From Oscarella lobularis (lineage: Eukaryota > Porifera > Homoscleromorpha > Homosclerophorida > Oscarellidae): DNA of 64,000 nucleotides. A program made the translations under genes and the position numbers. Positions 36,515-48,285 of this stretch are shown piece by piece. A model generated the notes under the pieces. It did no database searches. It was not told where the DNA came from and saw nothing but the letters and a program-made list of their open reading frames with translations. The first letter of the stretch is position 1. The number at the start of each line of letters is the position of its first letter. The stretch covers positions 620,001 to 684,000 of the forward strand of contig NC_089193.1 in the NCBI RefSeq assembly GCF_947507565.1. The letters are read 5' to 3'.

Positions 36515-38195
36515 AAAGGCCTGCTCATGGTACACGCTCTACCTTATAGAAGTAACGAAGGGCCTGCTCATGCTACACGCTCTACCTTATATAAGAAAAG
36601 AAGGGCCTGCTCACGCTACACGCTCTACCTTATATAAGAAACGAAGGACAAGCTCATGCTACACGCTGTACCTATATAAGAAAGGAAGGGCCTTCTCATG
36701 CTACACGCTCTACCTTATAGAAGAAACGAAAAGCAAGCTCATGCTACACGCTTTACCTCATTTAAGAAACGAAGGGCAAGCTAATGCTACACGCTCTTCC
36801 TTATATAAGAAAGGAAGGGCAAGCTCATGCTACACGATCTTCCTTATAGAAGATACGAAGGGCCTGCTCATGCTACACGCTCTACCTTATATAAGAAACG
36901 AAAGGCCTTCTCATGCTACACGCTCTACCTTATATACGAAAGGAAGGGCAAGCTCATGCTACACGATCTTCCTTATAGAAGAAACGAAGGGCCTGCTCAT
37001 GCTACACGCTCTACCTTATATAAGAAACGAAGGGCCTGCTCATGCTACACGCTCTACCTATTATAAGAAAGGAAGGGCAAGCTCATGCTACACGATCTTC
37101 CTTATAGAAGAAACGAAGGGCCTGCTCATGCTACACGCTCTACCTTATATAAGAAACGTAGGGCCTGCTCATGCTACCCGCTCTACCTTATATAAGAAAG
37201 GAAGGGCCTGCTCATGCTACACGCTCTACCTTATAGAAGAAACGAAGAGCAAGCTCATGCTACACGCTTTACCTCATTTAAGAAACGAAGGGCAAGCCAA
37301 TGCTACACGCTCTTCCTTATATAAGAAACGAAGGGCAAGCTCATGCTACACGCTCTACCTTATATAAGAAACGAATGGCCTGCTCATGCTACACGCTCTT
37401 CCTTATATAAGAAAGGAAGGGCCTGCTCATGCTACACGCTCTACCTTATAGAAGAAACGAAGGGCCTGCTCATGCTACACGTTCTACCTTATATAAGAAA
37501 CGAAGGGCAAGCTCATGCTACACCCTCTACCTTATATAAGAAAGAAAGGGCCTGCTCATGCTACACGCTCTACCTTATATAAGAAAGGAAGGGCCTGCTC
37601 ATGCTACACGCTCTACCTTATATAAGAAACGAAGGGACTGCTCATGCTACACGCTCTACCTTATATAAGAAACGAAGGGCAAGCTCATGCTACACGCTCT
37701 ACCTCATATAAGAAAGGAAGGGCCTGCTCATGCTACACGCTCTACCTTATATAAGGAAGGAAGGGCCTGCTCATGCTACACGCTCTACCTAATATAAGAA
37801 AGGAAGGGCAAGCTCATGCTACACGATCTTCCTTATAGAAGAAACGAAGGGCGTGCTCATGCTACACCCTCTACCTTATAGAAGAAACGAAGGGCAAGAA
37901 CATGCTACACGCTCTACCTTATAGAAGAAACGAAGGGCCTGCTCATGCTACACCCTCTACCTTATATAAGAAACGAAGGGCCTGCTCATGCTACACGCTC
38001 TACCTTATAGAAGAAACGAAGGGCCTGCTCATGCTACACGTTCTACCTTATATAAGAAACGAAGGGCAAGCTCATGCTACACGCTCTACCTTATATAAGA
38101 AACGAAGGGCCTGCTCATGCTACACGCTTTACCTCATTTAAGAAACGAAGGGCAAGCTAATGCTACACGCTCTTCCTTATATAAGAAAGGAAGGA
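36515..38195. repeat. 43-bp satellite array, about 39 copies
   Basis: The unit contains GGGCCTGCTCATGCTACACG then CTCTACCTTATATAAGAAACG and repeats every 43 bp with few changes. Variants (GGCAAGCTCATG; TTATAGAAGAAACG) recur in patterns, pointing to higher-order amplification. Because 43 is not a multiple of three and the unit lacks stops in all three plus-strand frames, long frames such as 36498-37367 arise automatically. TATATAAG in each unit looks TATA-like. I regard it as non-coding satellite. Confidence 0.92.
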
Positions 38196-38278
38196 AAAGA
38201 CCGCGCGCCTAGCTACTGAAACAAATAAAGATACTGAAAAAATGAATTGAAAATATAAGAAAGAGACATAATACTGAC

Positions 38279-38838
38279 CTTCACAATGCATGTTTTCCAA
38301 GGATTGAAGAATGTCTGCAACAAGGAAGGAGATGAAGAGTAATCAGTCACAATGAAAAGACAAATTTAGAACAACCCTTCCATGCTTGTAAATTGTATTT
38401 CAATGCTATATCATAGACCTAATGTTATCTGGTCCCAATAAAAAAGCATTTTACAATATATAGAAAATTGCATTACGCGAGAAATGGGTATGCAAAAACT
38501 AATATATTTAGAAGCAGGAAATAGAGATCCCGTGCGAAGACTATAAAGTCCTCTACTGGAACTCAGAAGCAACTACGGTGCACAGGAGGGTAGACGTACG
38601 TTGTCTCTAGATCTACGGCTACGCGTTTACATTCTACTGCTGGGGGGAGAATACTTTTCTGGGGCCGAAGACCGAAAAGCTGAACCACAATATGAAGGCG
38701 TGTTCAGGCACTCCTACCCATATCTTCTAGATATTCCAGATCAAAGTCGGCCGGTGGAAAAACGTCTGCGATGTAAAACTCATCACTGTGGCAAAAACCA
38801 ACTAAAGAACAAAGCGCGAAGAGCACCACTGCTGCCAT
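38279..38838 (-). CDS. Candidate small secreted protein, first exons
   Basis: From ATG at 38838 the minus strand encodes a clear signal peptide (MAAVVLFALCSLVGFCHS) followed by an acidic stretch (DEFYIADVFPPADFDLEYLE) to a GTAGGAG donor at 38717. One splice choice (acceptor CCCCAG after 59 nt) ends after EKYSPPSSRM at a TAA. Another joins a 36-nt exon at 38314-38279, flanked by TTGTTGCAG and GTCAGT, in frame as DILQSLENMHCE, and would continue to the left towards the satellite. Upstream of the ATG a CTGCAG suggests a 5' UTR intron. No family is recognised. Confidence 0.4.
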
Positions 38839-38839
38839 T

Positions 38840-39888
38840 GCTGCAGGTGAGAGTGGCGCCGATGGACTAACAGCTTATCAGGTAATGCAACACTCTTATA
38901 ATGAGACGGAGTCACACGACGATGCAGTTAGCCAATCACGAACAATCCTCGACTGCATCACAGTAATATACTAACTTCCACCGACACCACACCTATTTAT
39001 CTACGAACTCGGCTAACCGTTGAATCAACTTTCTTTGCTTCTTTCCCTGCCACCTGTGTTTGCCTTATCGTCATGGCAATTTGCATAGAAATTATACGGG
39101 AACGGGGAGTAAGCGCGCGTGAAGTGGAAGAGAACCCCAGCCGTTTTCCTGGCTAAGCATAGGGAACGATTCAAGTAAAAGCGTCTGTGACCTGATAGCG
39201 CGTTTTTGATTAAAAAGTTAAGGTGTTGCTGTGGAAGTCGTTTATTCCTTAGGTAAACTTGTTTTGTTTAGCAGGTGAGGTTATAAGATTTTCCTATTTC
39301 TAGTGTTACATATAGGAACTCTTGCATCGATTCAAAGTGAAGTGCATTGCCTCTAAAGCGTGTTGATCAAGGTAAGTCAGTGGCGGATGCAACATTTGGG
39401 GCTGAGGTCAAAGTCCCCAAAAATTTTTTCAGAGGGAGTGGATTCTGGCTAAATTTCGGCGATTCTAGGCTCATTTTTAACTCTCATCGATCACACAGTT
39501 TGCATAAATCTTATAAAAGCCTTCTTTGCAGGCTTTCGGTATATACTCCCCGGGGTCAGTTTCGGGGCTCAGAATCGAAGCGGAAAGCAACAGTTTTGTT
39601 GCATTTGGTCGTAGAATGGAGAGGGACGCACTCGCTCACCTGCGATTCGCTTCGGATGCGTTCATATGCTGATCGAGCCGCTTGGACGATGACTCCAGCG
39701 TATTTCGATCTATCTTTGGTTGCGTAGTGATAAAGGCTCATCTAAATCGCATAAAAGCCGCACAGTAGCGAGAAAACATTTGACGTCTAGCGCGCTAACT
39801 AAGATATATGGGGAGGGCGACCCAAACGAATTCGAACTTTCGGCCTTTCGCGGCGTTCTGCACACCAAGCAGCGTGGAGCATCCTGCA
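38840..39888. other. Intergenic, nothing secure
   Basis: No coding exon is supported. A CAGTGGCGGATGCA word at 39379, typical of one end of hAT-like elements, occurs without a matching right end. Confidence 0.35.
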
Positions 39889-40023
39889 GTACATTCGTAG
39901 CCTCGCGGAGCCAGGCCCTACGAGCAGATCGGTGAGAGAAACGCCATAGCGCGCTAGGCGTGAGGGCGCGGTCAGGTACATCCTCACTGCTCGTAGCCTG
40001 GCTCCGCGAGGCTAGTACATTCG
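39889..40023. mobile_element. 117-bp MITE with 9-bp target duplication
   Basis: Inverted ends TAGCCTCGCGGAGCCAGG (39898) and CCTGGCTCCGCGAGGCTA (to 40014), continued by CTACGAGCAG and CTGCTCGTAG, enclose a short core. GTACATTCG lies directly outside on both sides (39889-39897 and 40015-40023). End bases TAG and the 9-bp duplication match the elements at 8996-9537 and 20700-20761, although the inner sequence differs. Confidence 0.88.
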
Positions 40024-41258
40024 TATGACCTGCTCAACGCTCGATATCATTTCGATGTTGGCGATGGCGTTGAATTAAAGCGTAGGAAGTATAAAGAACG
40101 ACTAAAGAGAAGCGTTAGGACTATATTTTGCGTTCTGTCAAGGATTTTTCAAGTACATGTTGTCCAGAAAGAAGCTGTAAAGGCACGAAAAGCCACAACA
40201 GGCCATATCAAGTACGATCACCATTTCACTTGAGTCTCTATATGTGGCACTGAGTCAAATAGCGTATGCAGGAATAGACGTTGTGAACGGCGCTAGAATT
40301 CAGAACAAAGTCTGTACTCTCAACAGAGATATTGCGGAAAAGATAAAGTGAAAATGACAGGATTTTCATAGAATTCTCATGAACACATTTTCTCCCGAAG
40401 GGTGGAGGAGATTCCTATACTTCCGTCAGGGTACACGCGTTCTAGGTCTATCTAGGCTAATTAATTAATTAAGCAGTGAAGGGCGATGAGAGCTAGGCTA
40501 TCAGATTCGCTGACTCAAGAGAAATCAAACATAAGTAGGATGTCACACAAAAACCAATTGCAAAGCGCAGACCAATGCAGAAAAATTGTAAGTTGATAAT
40601 CACTTGAAAGACTTAATTAATGAAATTAAGTGATACAAAAACAGCACGGGCGCCCCCCACCATGGAAATCATGAGGGAGGCTCTAGAGCAACTACAGTCC
40701 TTTTCTGATTTCCGTCGACCTCCAATTTAACGAATTGTCAGGCTTCCGCGTCGGGTGAAGGTCCAACAGGTTTCGTTTTGACCGTTCTTGGCTGAACCGG
40801 TCGTCGGCTCAAGTAGTGAATCATAGTCTCGAAGCGATGCCAAAGGCAAGTGAGGAACTGCACCCCTATAATGATCCTTTAAACGACGAGAAAAAGAAGA
40901 CTAAAGACGTTGGTCCCGTCCACGTTGAGCACGGGGTGAATCTCAAGCTAGACCATAGATAAAAAATAGAGGGATAGGCAACTCCTACTTTGTGCCCACT
41001 GTTTGCTTGAAGCAAGGTGTGTCACGCAAGTCTCGTATACTCGCACCCGAAGCTTTACACTGGGCGATGTTCAAAAACTTTCCCTTTTAAGCTCAGTGCG
41101 ACTGTTCTTTAGAACAATGTATTTGGGACGTTTTTTGTAACAAGCGAGCCGCCGAGTCTTTGCTGTGAAGGCGTCATTGGTTCCCTCAACGCCAGCAAAC
41201 GAGCATCCAATCCCCCTTCTCCTCTATCTATGGTTTGACATACTCCGTAGAAGGTAGA
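40024..41258. other. Intergenic, nothing secure
   Basis: No exon can be supported. A 42-codon frame at 40837-40962 is noted elsewhere as rejected. Several ATTAATTAATTA runs occur near 40460. Confidence 0.4.
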
Positions 41259-43030
41259 GTCCCGTATCATTAGTCGGACAACATCAAATCCCGGACAGCT
41301 TCCAGGCCCGTAGCCAGGGGGGGTTCGAGGGAGTTCGACCGAACCCCCCTTTTTTTCAGTCGGAAAAAATGACTTTGATCTTTGCGTGACATTAGAAGTG
41401 CAATAGTACTGAAGTGCAAACATTTGACCCTTCTATAGTTGTCTGTGACGTAGCCACGAGACCTAATTTCTATTTGTAAACATATACAAGGTACGTGAAA
41501 ACGTTTCTGTCATACACTGGCCGTTAGAGCTAAGGGATAAGAAGGGATAATTCGAAGTACCAACCAAAAGACGCAGATTTAGGCAAAGTTTAGTAAAATT
41601 CTTGGAAGGCATCCAAGAAAATTAGCAAAAAACAGTTTATACTATTTGAATAGACGCTCCAAATTTAAAATTTTTGGCCACGCTCCCTAAAAAATTTTCG
41701 GCAAGCTTCGCGCGCCAAAATTTCCAACCCCCCATTTTACGAAGCTAGCTACGGCCCTGGCTTCCCGCGTTCCCTGCTTGACAGGGCCGACCGCGCGTCA
41801 GTTATTTTGGAAGCGTAGGTGATTAGCATCTCTGGCACACAGCAGTTGCGGAGCCATCGTGTCGTACTGATGAGCAAGAAGGGTTTGTTTGTTTCTTTTT
41901 CGGGTAATCTAATCTCGGACGGACATCATCAAATCCCGGACAACGCGATTTTCTCGTCAACCGTAAACTTTGAGAACAAAAGTCCCATATCTATCGAAAG
42001 CTCTATCGTTCCCCTATCTAATGCCGTTTAGAGTACGCCGATCCGACCAGCGGTGGCCGAGAAAATCTTGTTTGAAAAGAGGCACTTCTATATCAAAAGT
42101 CGAACAAACCATTTTCTTCCAAAGTGGATTCTCTTCAAAGAGCGCATGTAAGCCGAACACGTTGAGAAAACCAACGTCTAAAGTAAGATGAAACAAGCAA
42201 AAGTAGCCACATTAGAGTAGTTTTTGTGCTCTCATTCTAGTAGAATCTACTAACCAACTTAGTTTCTTCCATCGCGAGTCTCAAAATCCGAGCTCTGCAA
42301 GTGTTCCTAACAAGATTTTCTGCTTGCTTGTGCCCTTTTCAGAGGTTCTTTTCAATTTTCAATTTTCAATTTACAAATTTGAAAATGAGAAAACCTGCTA
42401 AAATGTGTGCAAGCGACCCGAAATCCTTGTTAAAAACTGCGAAGAGCCTTAATCGATGCTATGCAATCTACGAAAGTGAGTTAGAAGCTCAGTAACGACG
42501 GTTGCAAGTACGATTTCCATGAAAAAGTCTATAATTTTAGCCACTTTTGCTTGTTATATTTTAAATTGGCCGTTAGTATCTTCATTTTATTCCACTTACA
42601 TGCGCTTGTCGAAGAGAATCCGGTTTAGAAGAAAAAAGGGTGTCCGACTTTTGATACAGAAGTGCCTCTTTTGAAACTCGATTTTCTCGGCGACCGCTGG
42701 TCGGATCGGCGTACTCTAAATGGCATTAGATAAAGGAACGATAGAGCTTTCGATCGATATGCGGCTTTTGTTCTCAAAGTGTACGGTTGACGAGAAAATC
42801 GCGTTGTCCGTGATACGATGATGTCCGTCCGAGATTAGATTACCCGAAAAAGAAACAAACAAATCCTTCTTGCTCTTATGTGCGACTTGATCGCTCCGCA
42901 ACTGCTGTGTGCCAGAGATGCTAATCACCTAAGCTTCCAAAATAACTGACGCGCGGTCGGCCCTGTCAAGCAGGGAACGCGCGGGAAGCAGTCCGGGATT
43001 TGATGTGTTCCGACTTTTGATACGGGACTC
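41259..43030. mobile_element. TA-type foldback element
   Basis: The ends GAGTCCCGTATC and GATACGGGACTC are flanked by TA (41257-41258 and 43031-43032). The arms (41259-41297 plus 41760-42130, and about 42640-43030) share TCGGACA and CATCAAATCCCGGAC, GCGCGTCAGTTATTTTGGAAG and the ACAACGCGATTTTCTCGTC block. The left arm is split by a nested MITE. No transposase frame. A relic of the same element is at 1-560. Confidence 0.88.
41298..41765. mobile_element. Nested hAT-like MITE
   Basis: An insertion of about 457 bp (41303-41759) begins CAGGCCCGTAGCCAGGG and ends GCTACGGCCCTG, the end type of many hAT-derived MITEs. GCTTC(C) is duplicated at its borders (41298-41303 and 41760-41765). The uninterrupted version of this site is seen in the right arm of the host element (TCCGGACTGCTTCCCGCG in complement), which fixes the insertion point. 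Confidence 0.8.
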
Positions 43031-43365
43031 TATACAGTCAGCTTTCGATGATCTTCGAAAGCTTAGAGGTCGCAAAAGTGTTCCATAATCGATGCGTCAC
43101 ACCCTACACTTACACCGGAATTGCGCCTAAACGAATAAACCAATTTAAACCGAAAATTTATAATTTTATTGCCCGATGATCGAGCTTTCGAACGAGCTAT
43201 GGCACGCCCAGATACGTGCCGGCATCGCGGAGAACGGCCGGCCGTTCCATCATCGGTACGTGCGTTCCATCATGCGTGACACGTACCACTTCCGCTTCAC
43301 CCGCCCCTCACTCCGCGAACGCCCAACCGCTAGAGCTAATATTGCACGCGCTTGTTTGAGAATGA

Positions 43366-43532
43366 TATATATGGCGCGCCGTTTCTGCCAAAAATAAACC
43401 ATGAACCTCAAACCATGAACCATGAACCATGAACCATGAACCATGAACCATGAACCATGAACCTCAAACCATGAACCATGAACCATGAACCATGAACCAT
43501 GAACCATGAACCATGAACCTCAAACCATGATT
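43366..43532. repeat. CCATGAA array at the left side of the integrase/HECT element
   Basis: About 18 units of CCATGAA with occasional CCTCAAA variants, preceded by GGCGCGCCGTTTCTGCC and AAAAATAAA. The same unique word and array occur in inverse orientation at 48286-48540, so these are inverted flanks of one composite element. Confidence 0.85.
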
Positions 43533-43597
43533 GGATGTTACCAGAAATTTACGAATCTACCACAATGTTTGCAATGTACTGTCTTTAGACTAAAAAC

Positions 43598-45201
43598 CTA
43601 ATTCTCTTCCAACAAATTGAGACGTGCGGCGGTATATATCAATCCCTCTGTCGTGCGAAAGTGCAAGAGGGTCAATTTCAGCTTGAAGTCGCTGTCGCTG
43701 TTCGCGGGATATGGGCAAGGTACGTCTTCCAAAACAACACCCTCAGAACTTGAATCTGCAGTGACGGGCCCCATCCAATCAACACCGTAGTCATCCTCTG
43801 CGTCTTCATTGATGGAATATCCTGACCCAAACATTCTTAGCTGACCGCGCACCCAGAGCTGCGTACATTCCGTTTACATACCCGCACAAATTAGCGTTGC
43901 TGTTGTCTTACTTGCAGGGGCGTTTGACCTCGTTCAGATCGAATTCTATGCCGAATCCAGGCTTGCAGAAAAGAATCAAGAGAACGTTGAATTCGGGGCA
44001 TGAACGTGTAATGAAGGCAAAGGAGGTCTACCTCATTGTCGCTGTCAAGCAGTCTTTCCAATTCTAAAAATTCAAAGAGTTCCCGGTACGTTGCAGCAAC
44101 AGCAACAGTCACGTCTCTCCAAAGCCTTTCTATTCGTTGGTTATGCACTGACCGCCCAGCTATAAAACTGCGTCGCTCCGTTCCTCGGTTTTCTATCATC
44201 CACGCGGCAACGTCGACATTCTCTGTTCCACGGTCTCCTCTTACCCGTGACGGAATACCGTATGTTTCACAGGCTTGGACAAAGTAAGACAAAACTGTTG
44301 CCGCCTTGTTATTTGAGAAACAGCGCAAAAAAACTGGAATTCTACTGTAACCGTCAATGCCTAACCATAATGAATGTTATTTAAACAACTAACTGGCATT
44401 GAATTAAAAACTCACCGCCGTGAACTACAATTTTCCATCGAATAAGAGCGTGCAACCCGTCTATATGCCAAAGAGCATTTGGGCCATGTACGTGATATCT
44501 TCGCCTTTGAACCGTATAAGACCACCGCAGTGACACTCCTTGCGGGTCAACTCGCACAAGGCTTGACCTCACTCGGTATCTTGGAACTTTAATTGCTCTC
44601 GATTGCAAATGGCCTTCAACAAGCCGATAGCCGTGCCTAGGGAATTCGTGATTTATCTCCATAACAGCCGCGTCTAAATCACTGTCAGAAATTGCAGTGT
44701 ATGAGCCACGAATAGACAAGCTCTCAGCGGCCAGTTTTCGATGAATAGTCCTGACGGAGCAGCCGACGATTGCAGCTATTTCTCCCACAGTGAAGTCCAA
44801 ATCAATCAAATATTCCAGTTGATCCCTTTCAACTTGAATTGTAGGACGCCCTCTTAGGCCAGAAGACGCTAAAATGAAGAAGACTTCATGAAAACATTTA
44901 CAGAAATCCTAAAGTTCAGTTTACCTTCGCGAGGGGCTGCGTATCCTGAAGCCACCATTTCTCGTTGCCTGCTCTCGTGCCTGCATCGCAGAGCCAACAG
45001 GAACTGTTGGAGAAGAGTCACCAATCCGTTTCCGTCGCGTCCTAGCAAGTGTTCTACCCTGACAACGTGTATCAAGGCTGATTCGGAGCGCGCCACAATA
45101 TCTTCCAGATCATCAAGTGAAGCAGCATCTATAGTACAACGGATGTCATTGATGAGACGGCGAATGTACTCAATAAAGTGTAGGACGTTGTCCTGGTTCA
45201 T
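43598..45201 (-). CDS. Integrase/transposase of a DDE superfamily (IS3EU-like)
   Basis: Four exons joined by introns of about 45-70 nt. Exon 1 (45201 to about 44923) is a helical N-terminus. Exon 2 (about 44870-44416) has a helix-turn-helix ([20 protein letters not shown]) and the first catalytic Asp in [14 protein letters not shown]. Exon 3 (to about 43914) has the second Asp in [10 protein letters not shown] and the Glu in [11 protein letters not shown], about 35 residues later. A short acidic C-terminal exon ends at 43598. This integrase type is widespread in cnidarians and fish, and I recall it being classed with IS3EU elements. All three acidic residues and the frame are intact, so it may be active. 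It is transcribed divergently from the HECT gene across about 80 bp. Confidence 0.8.
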
Positions 45202-45282
45202 TTTTGAGACTCAAATAGCGCGCTAGGACTGGGAATGCACATCGCGCCCAGACACAACTTAGAGTCCCGTATATCGAACGGC
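45202..45282. promoter_or_regulatory. Short shared upstream region with a GAGTCCCGTAT terminus
   Basis: The two start codons (45201 minus, 45283 plus) are about 80 bp apart, so this must hold the 5' ends of both genes or their first exons. It contains TAGCGCGCTA and, at 45260-45272, TA followed by GAGTCCCGTAT, the same end as the foldback element at 41259 and as 48634. Confidence 0.5.
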
Positions 45283-48077
45283 ATGGCAAACAGCGATGAG
45301 CAACGCAGCCTACGAGTCCTATCCGAAGGAATTCAGAGTGTGTCAGGGCAATTGTCTGAACTCATAAGCACCCTTAGACGTAAACTCCTTCGCTGCAAGT
45401 GAAGCGTAGGTACGTAAATCTTGCCGTTGAAGGTGACAACGCGGGGCCGTCACGTGAAGTTTCGTTGCGTGGACGACCCAGCGTTACGCCGTTGCGTGAA
45501 ATCTCGTTGCGCGAACAACCGAGTCTTGGACAGTCGCAAACGAGCACAGAAACAGAAGGGCCCCACTCGAGGACCACTTCCGGTTCAGACTGAACGGCCG
45601 TCTGCGTTTCGCAACTCTTCTTCAGTTGGTTCTACTGTATCGCCTCGAGATACGTCTGTTCGTCAGGAACTTCGAAACCTTTTTCGCCCAACTTCAACGC
45701 CTGCATCCGCTTCAAGGTCGACGAGAAGCAGCCATAGTCGGCGCGCTACGCCTTATCGCCGAGAGAGCACACAGAAAGCATTGCTGGGGCGCAACGTGTG
45801 CTGTTTGTCCGAAATGTCTATGCGGTCAACGCCAACACCAGAGGAAATAACTTCTCTCTTGGACGCCGGGCTTGGTTTAAAGTGTCTACAGTTCAAACGC
45901 GACGGCGACGCCTTTCACGTGCATAATGTGATTCTTTCAGCTTTTCCGCAATTGGAGGGCTGTGGGGGATACGAATTTCTTCGCGCTGCACCAAACTGTC
46001 GTGTTCTGATACCCCTCAGTTCCACCACGCGATCAATAACATCAGAAGTCATCTCCGACTCAACAAGGGCAAACACAAGAATTTTCGTACGGCCATTGCA
46101 GCAGAACATACCAGTTGTTCCTCCAGCTGAACAAGTACGCTGCAACCTTTTTTTATATATAAGTTATATGTTTTTAATGTTGTAAATGTAAAGCAATCTG
46201 ACAGTCACCCGGCGCCAGAGCAGCCAATGGCCGAGTGTAGGAATTGCGGCTCTCTTATCGTTATGACACGGCTTCGACGTCACCGTTTGTCTTGTGAGAG
46301 AAATACGTAATAATCGATGATGTATTTGTTTAGATATATTTGATTAAACGTCTGCGTGTAGGCTTTCTACTCCTGTTGCACTAACTGAAGAAAGAAAGAC
46401 GGTCACGGCAACAGCACACGAAGGAGAATCCTTGCCAGTTACCTCTAACCGTCGACACGACACCACTGAACACGACAGCGACAACGACGTAAAACGTAAA
46501 CATTCCATTTTGGCGTCTTCTTACCCTAGCGTTCAGACTATAATTCTTGATGATTCGCCTATAATTCCTGATGATTCGCGGGAAAACGATGATGAGCGTA
46601 TTCAGGTAAAGCATGATGAAGTTAGTGGGACAATGTTGACAATTTTTCTTGTTTATGCAGGATACTATTCGTCATTTGTCCCTAATCTTTCCTCAAAACA
46701 ACAGAGAGTCCATTGCACGGATTGCATCAGTGGCAGTCAATATAAGCGATGCAGTTGATATGATGTTGCATGAAAACTCTGCTAAGGAATCTAAAGGTGT
46801 TTCTGCACTGTTCACCTATGTGATGATATGACATGTTTTTAATTAAGGTGACGAAACTCTTAATCGAATTCGAGAACGTCTCACTGCAAATCTATCCGAA
46901 GAGACGTTGTGTCTTCACGTTGATCCAGACAATTTATGGCAGACTGCTGTCTCTTTTTACAAGGGCTTGCTTGACGACGGTTACTCAAAGAAGCTGAGGG
47001 TGTCTTTCGAAGGACAAGAAGGAATTGACGGTGGCGCTATTTCTAAAGAGTTCTTCACCATGTTATTGGGTGAAATTGACAAGCATCTCTTTGAAGGGTC
47101 CAGTGAAAAGAGAATTCCAAAAAGGGAATACGGAATCGAAGAAACTTTTGCTCTTGCAGGCAGAATGATCGCACATTCAATTGCTCAGGGGGGCCAGGAT
47201 TTCCTCACCTGGCTCCCTACATATACACCTTCATCGTTTCTGGAGACACGAACGTGACGGTAACTCATGACGATCTGTCAGGCGAAATATATTCACTTCG
47301 TCACCTGCAAACGTTCCTTACCCAAGTAAGAAGTTTTTTAACTTCAATTTTGCTATATAGTGCAACTCCCTAGATACTCGACGCTGCAAAAGATTCCGAA
47401 ATTGACGAGATAATAGACGAAAACGAATCGTACGTTACCAACTGTGGATGGCCTACCGGAATGGTCATTAATACGAAAAGCCGAGAGCGGTTCGTGCAAG
47501 AAGTCATCCAAGAAGAATTATTTTCAAAGCGATTGAGAATGCTACATGCTATTTGCGATGGACTCCGATAAAGAGGAGTCCTTAGAGAAATCGTCTATTA
47601 TCCAGAGATTATGAAGTCGCTCTTTGTGCATTCCGATGACAGTATGCTGACGGGAGACAACGTCTTCGACATTATACGGTTTGAACCTCAGAGTTCTCTT
47701 GGCCCCCAGGCGAGAGCTTGCATTTTGTACTTGAGAAGCTTCTTACAACGAATCGAAAATGAACGAGGTTACGATTATCTATTGTTAAACTTGCCCCTTT
47801 TAATGTAATATCTATTTCAGTTTCGCTTGATGGTCTGGGAAGTGACATGCCGCTTTTGAAAGCCTTCATTTACTTTGCGACATCACAACTCACACTGGGA
47901 CCAGGAATGACAATTAAAGTGTCTTTTGATGCCCACGCTGCTGCAGGCTCTTTGCCAACGGTTGCAGCGTGTTTTGGTCGTCTTCGTTTTCCTCAAGATT
48001 TTCGCGACGCAGAAGACTTTTACCAGCGCCTCCGAACGGCCATCACTGATGGAGCAAGCGGTTTTCATCGCTACTAG
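45283..48077 (+). pseudogene. HECT-type E3 ubiquitin ligase-like gene carried by the integrase element
   Basis: Begins MANSDEQRSLRVLSEGIQS and continues through about eight exons. Features are a basic Ser/Arg-rich region, a domain seen in G2E3-like HECT proteins of fish and corals (LGLKCLQFKRDGD, FLRAAPNCRVLIPL, TRIFVRPLQQ), a small zinc-finger-like exon (CRNCGSLIVMTRLRRHRLSC) and a helical segment (SLIFPQNNRESIARIASV). The HECT domain has the N-lobe (LRVSFEGQEGIDGGAISKEF) and the C-lobe with the expected active cysteine (TVAACFGRLRFP). It appears broken: the frame changes at a run of six G near 47190 and there is an in-frame TAA at 47569-47571. If intact copies exist, they would transfer ubiquitin in the cytosol or nucleus, possibly to aid the element. 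Confidence 0.75.
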
Positions 48078-48285
48078 ATGAAGAAGAACAGTGTTTGACT
48101 TTTAACGTTTGAAACTGTTTAGTTAGCTGTTTTGCTCGGTTTCCTTTAGTTTAAGGCGTTCTCGATTCTTTGAGTAATCTTTAAGGCGTTGTTGATTGTT
48201 TGAGTAATCGTACCACTTTGTTAGGTCTTAAATTTCATGCGCATCGTTCAAACTTTATTATTCATAAAGAAGGCTTGATTAAATG

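Noticed and set aside
36498-37582. Long forward frames of up to 289 codons with repeated LMLHALPY and ATRSTLYKK motifs
   Set aside because: They are a by-product of the 43-bp satellite; any frame is open, and the residue pattern simply cycles through the three phases.
36515-38195. Regular repeats with conserved core that could suggest a CRISPR array
   Set aside because: No unique spacers, eukaryotic context, head-to-tail units without interspersed variable DNA.
39379-39480. CAGTGGCGGATGCA, the start of many hAT-like elements
   Set aside because: No matching inverted end or target duplication found within several kilobases.
40837-40962. 42-codon frame with DVGPVHVEHGVNLKL, faintly like the start of a Cys-loop channel
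   Set aside because: No donor at its end, no following channel exons, and similarity too short to trust.
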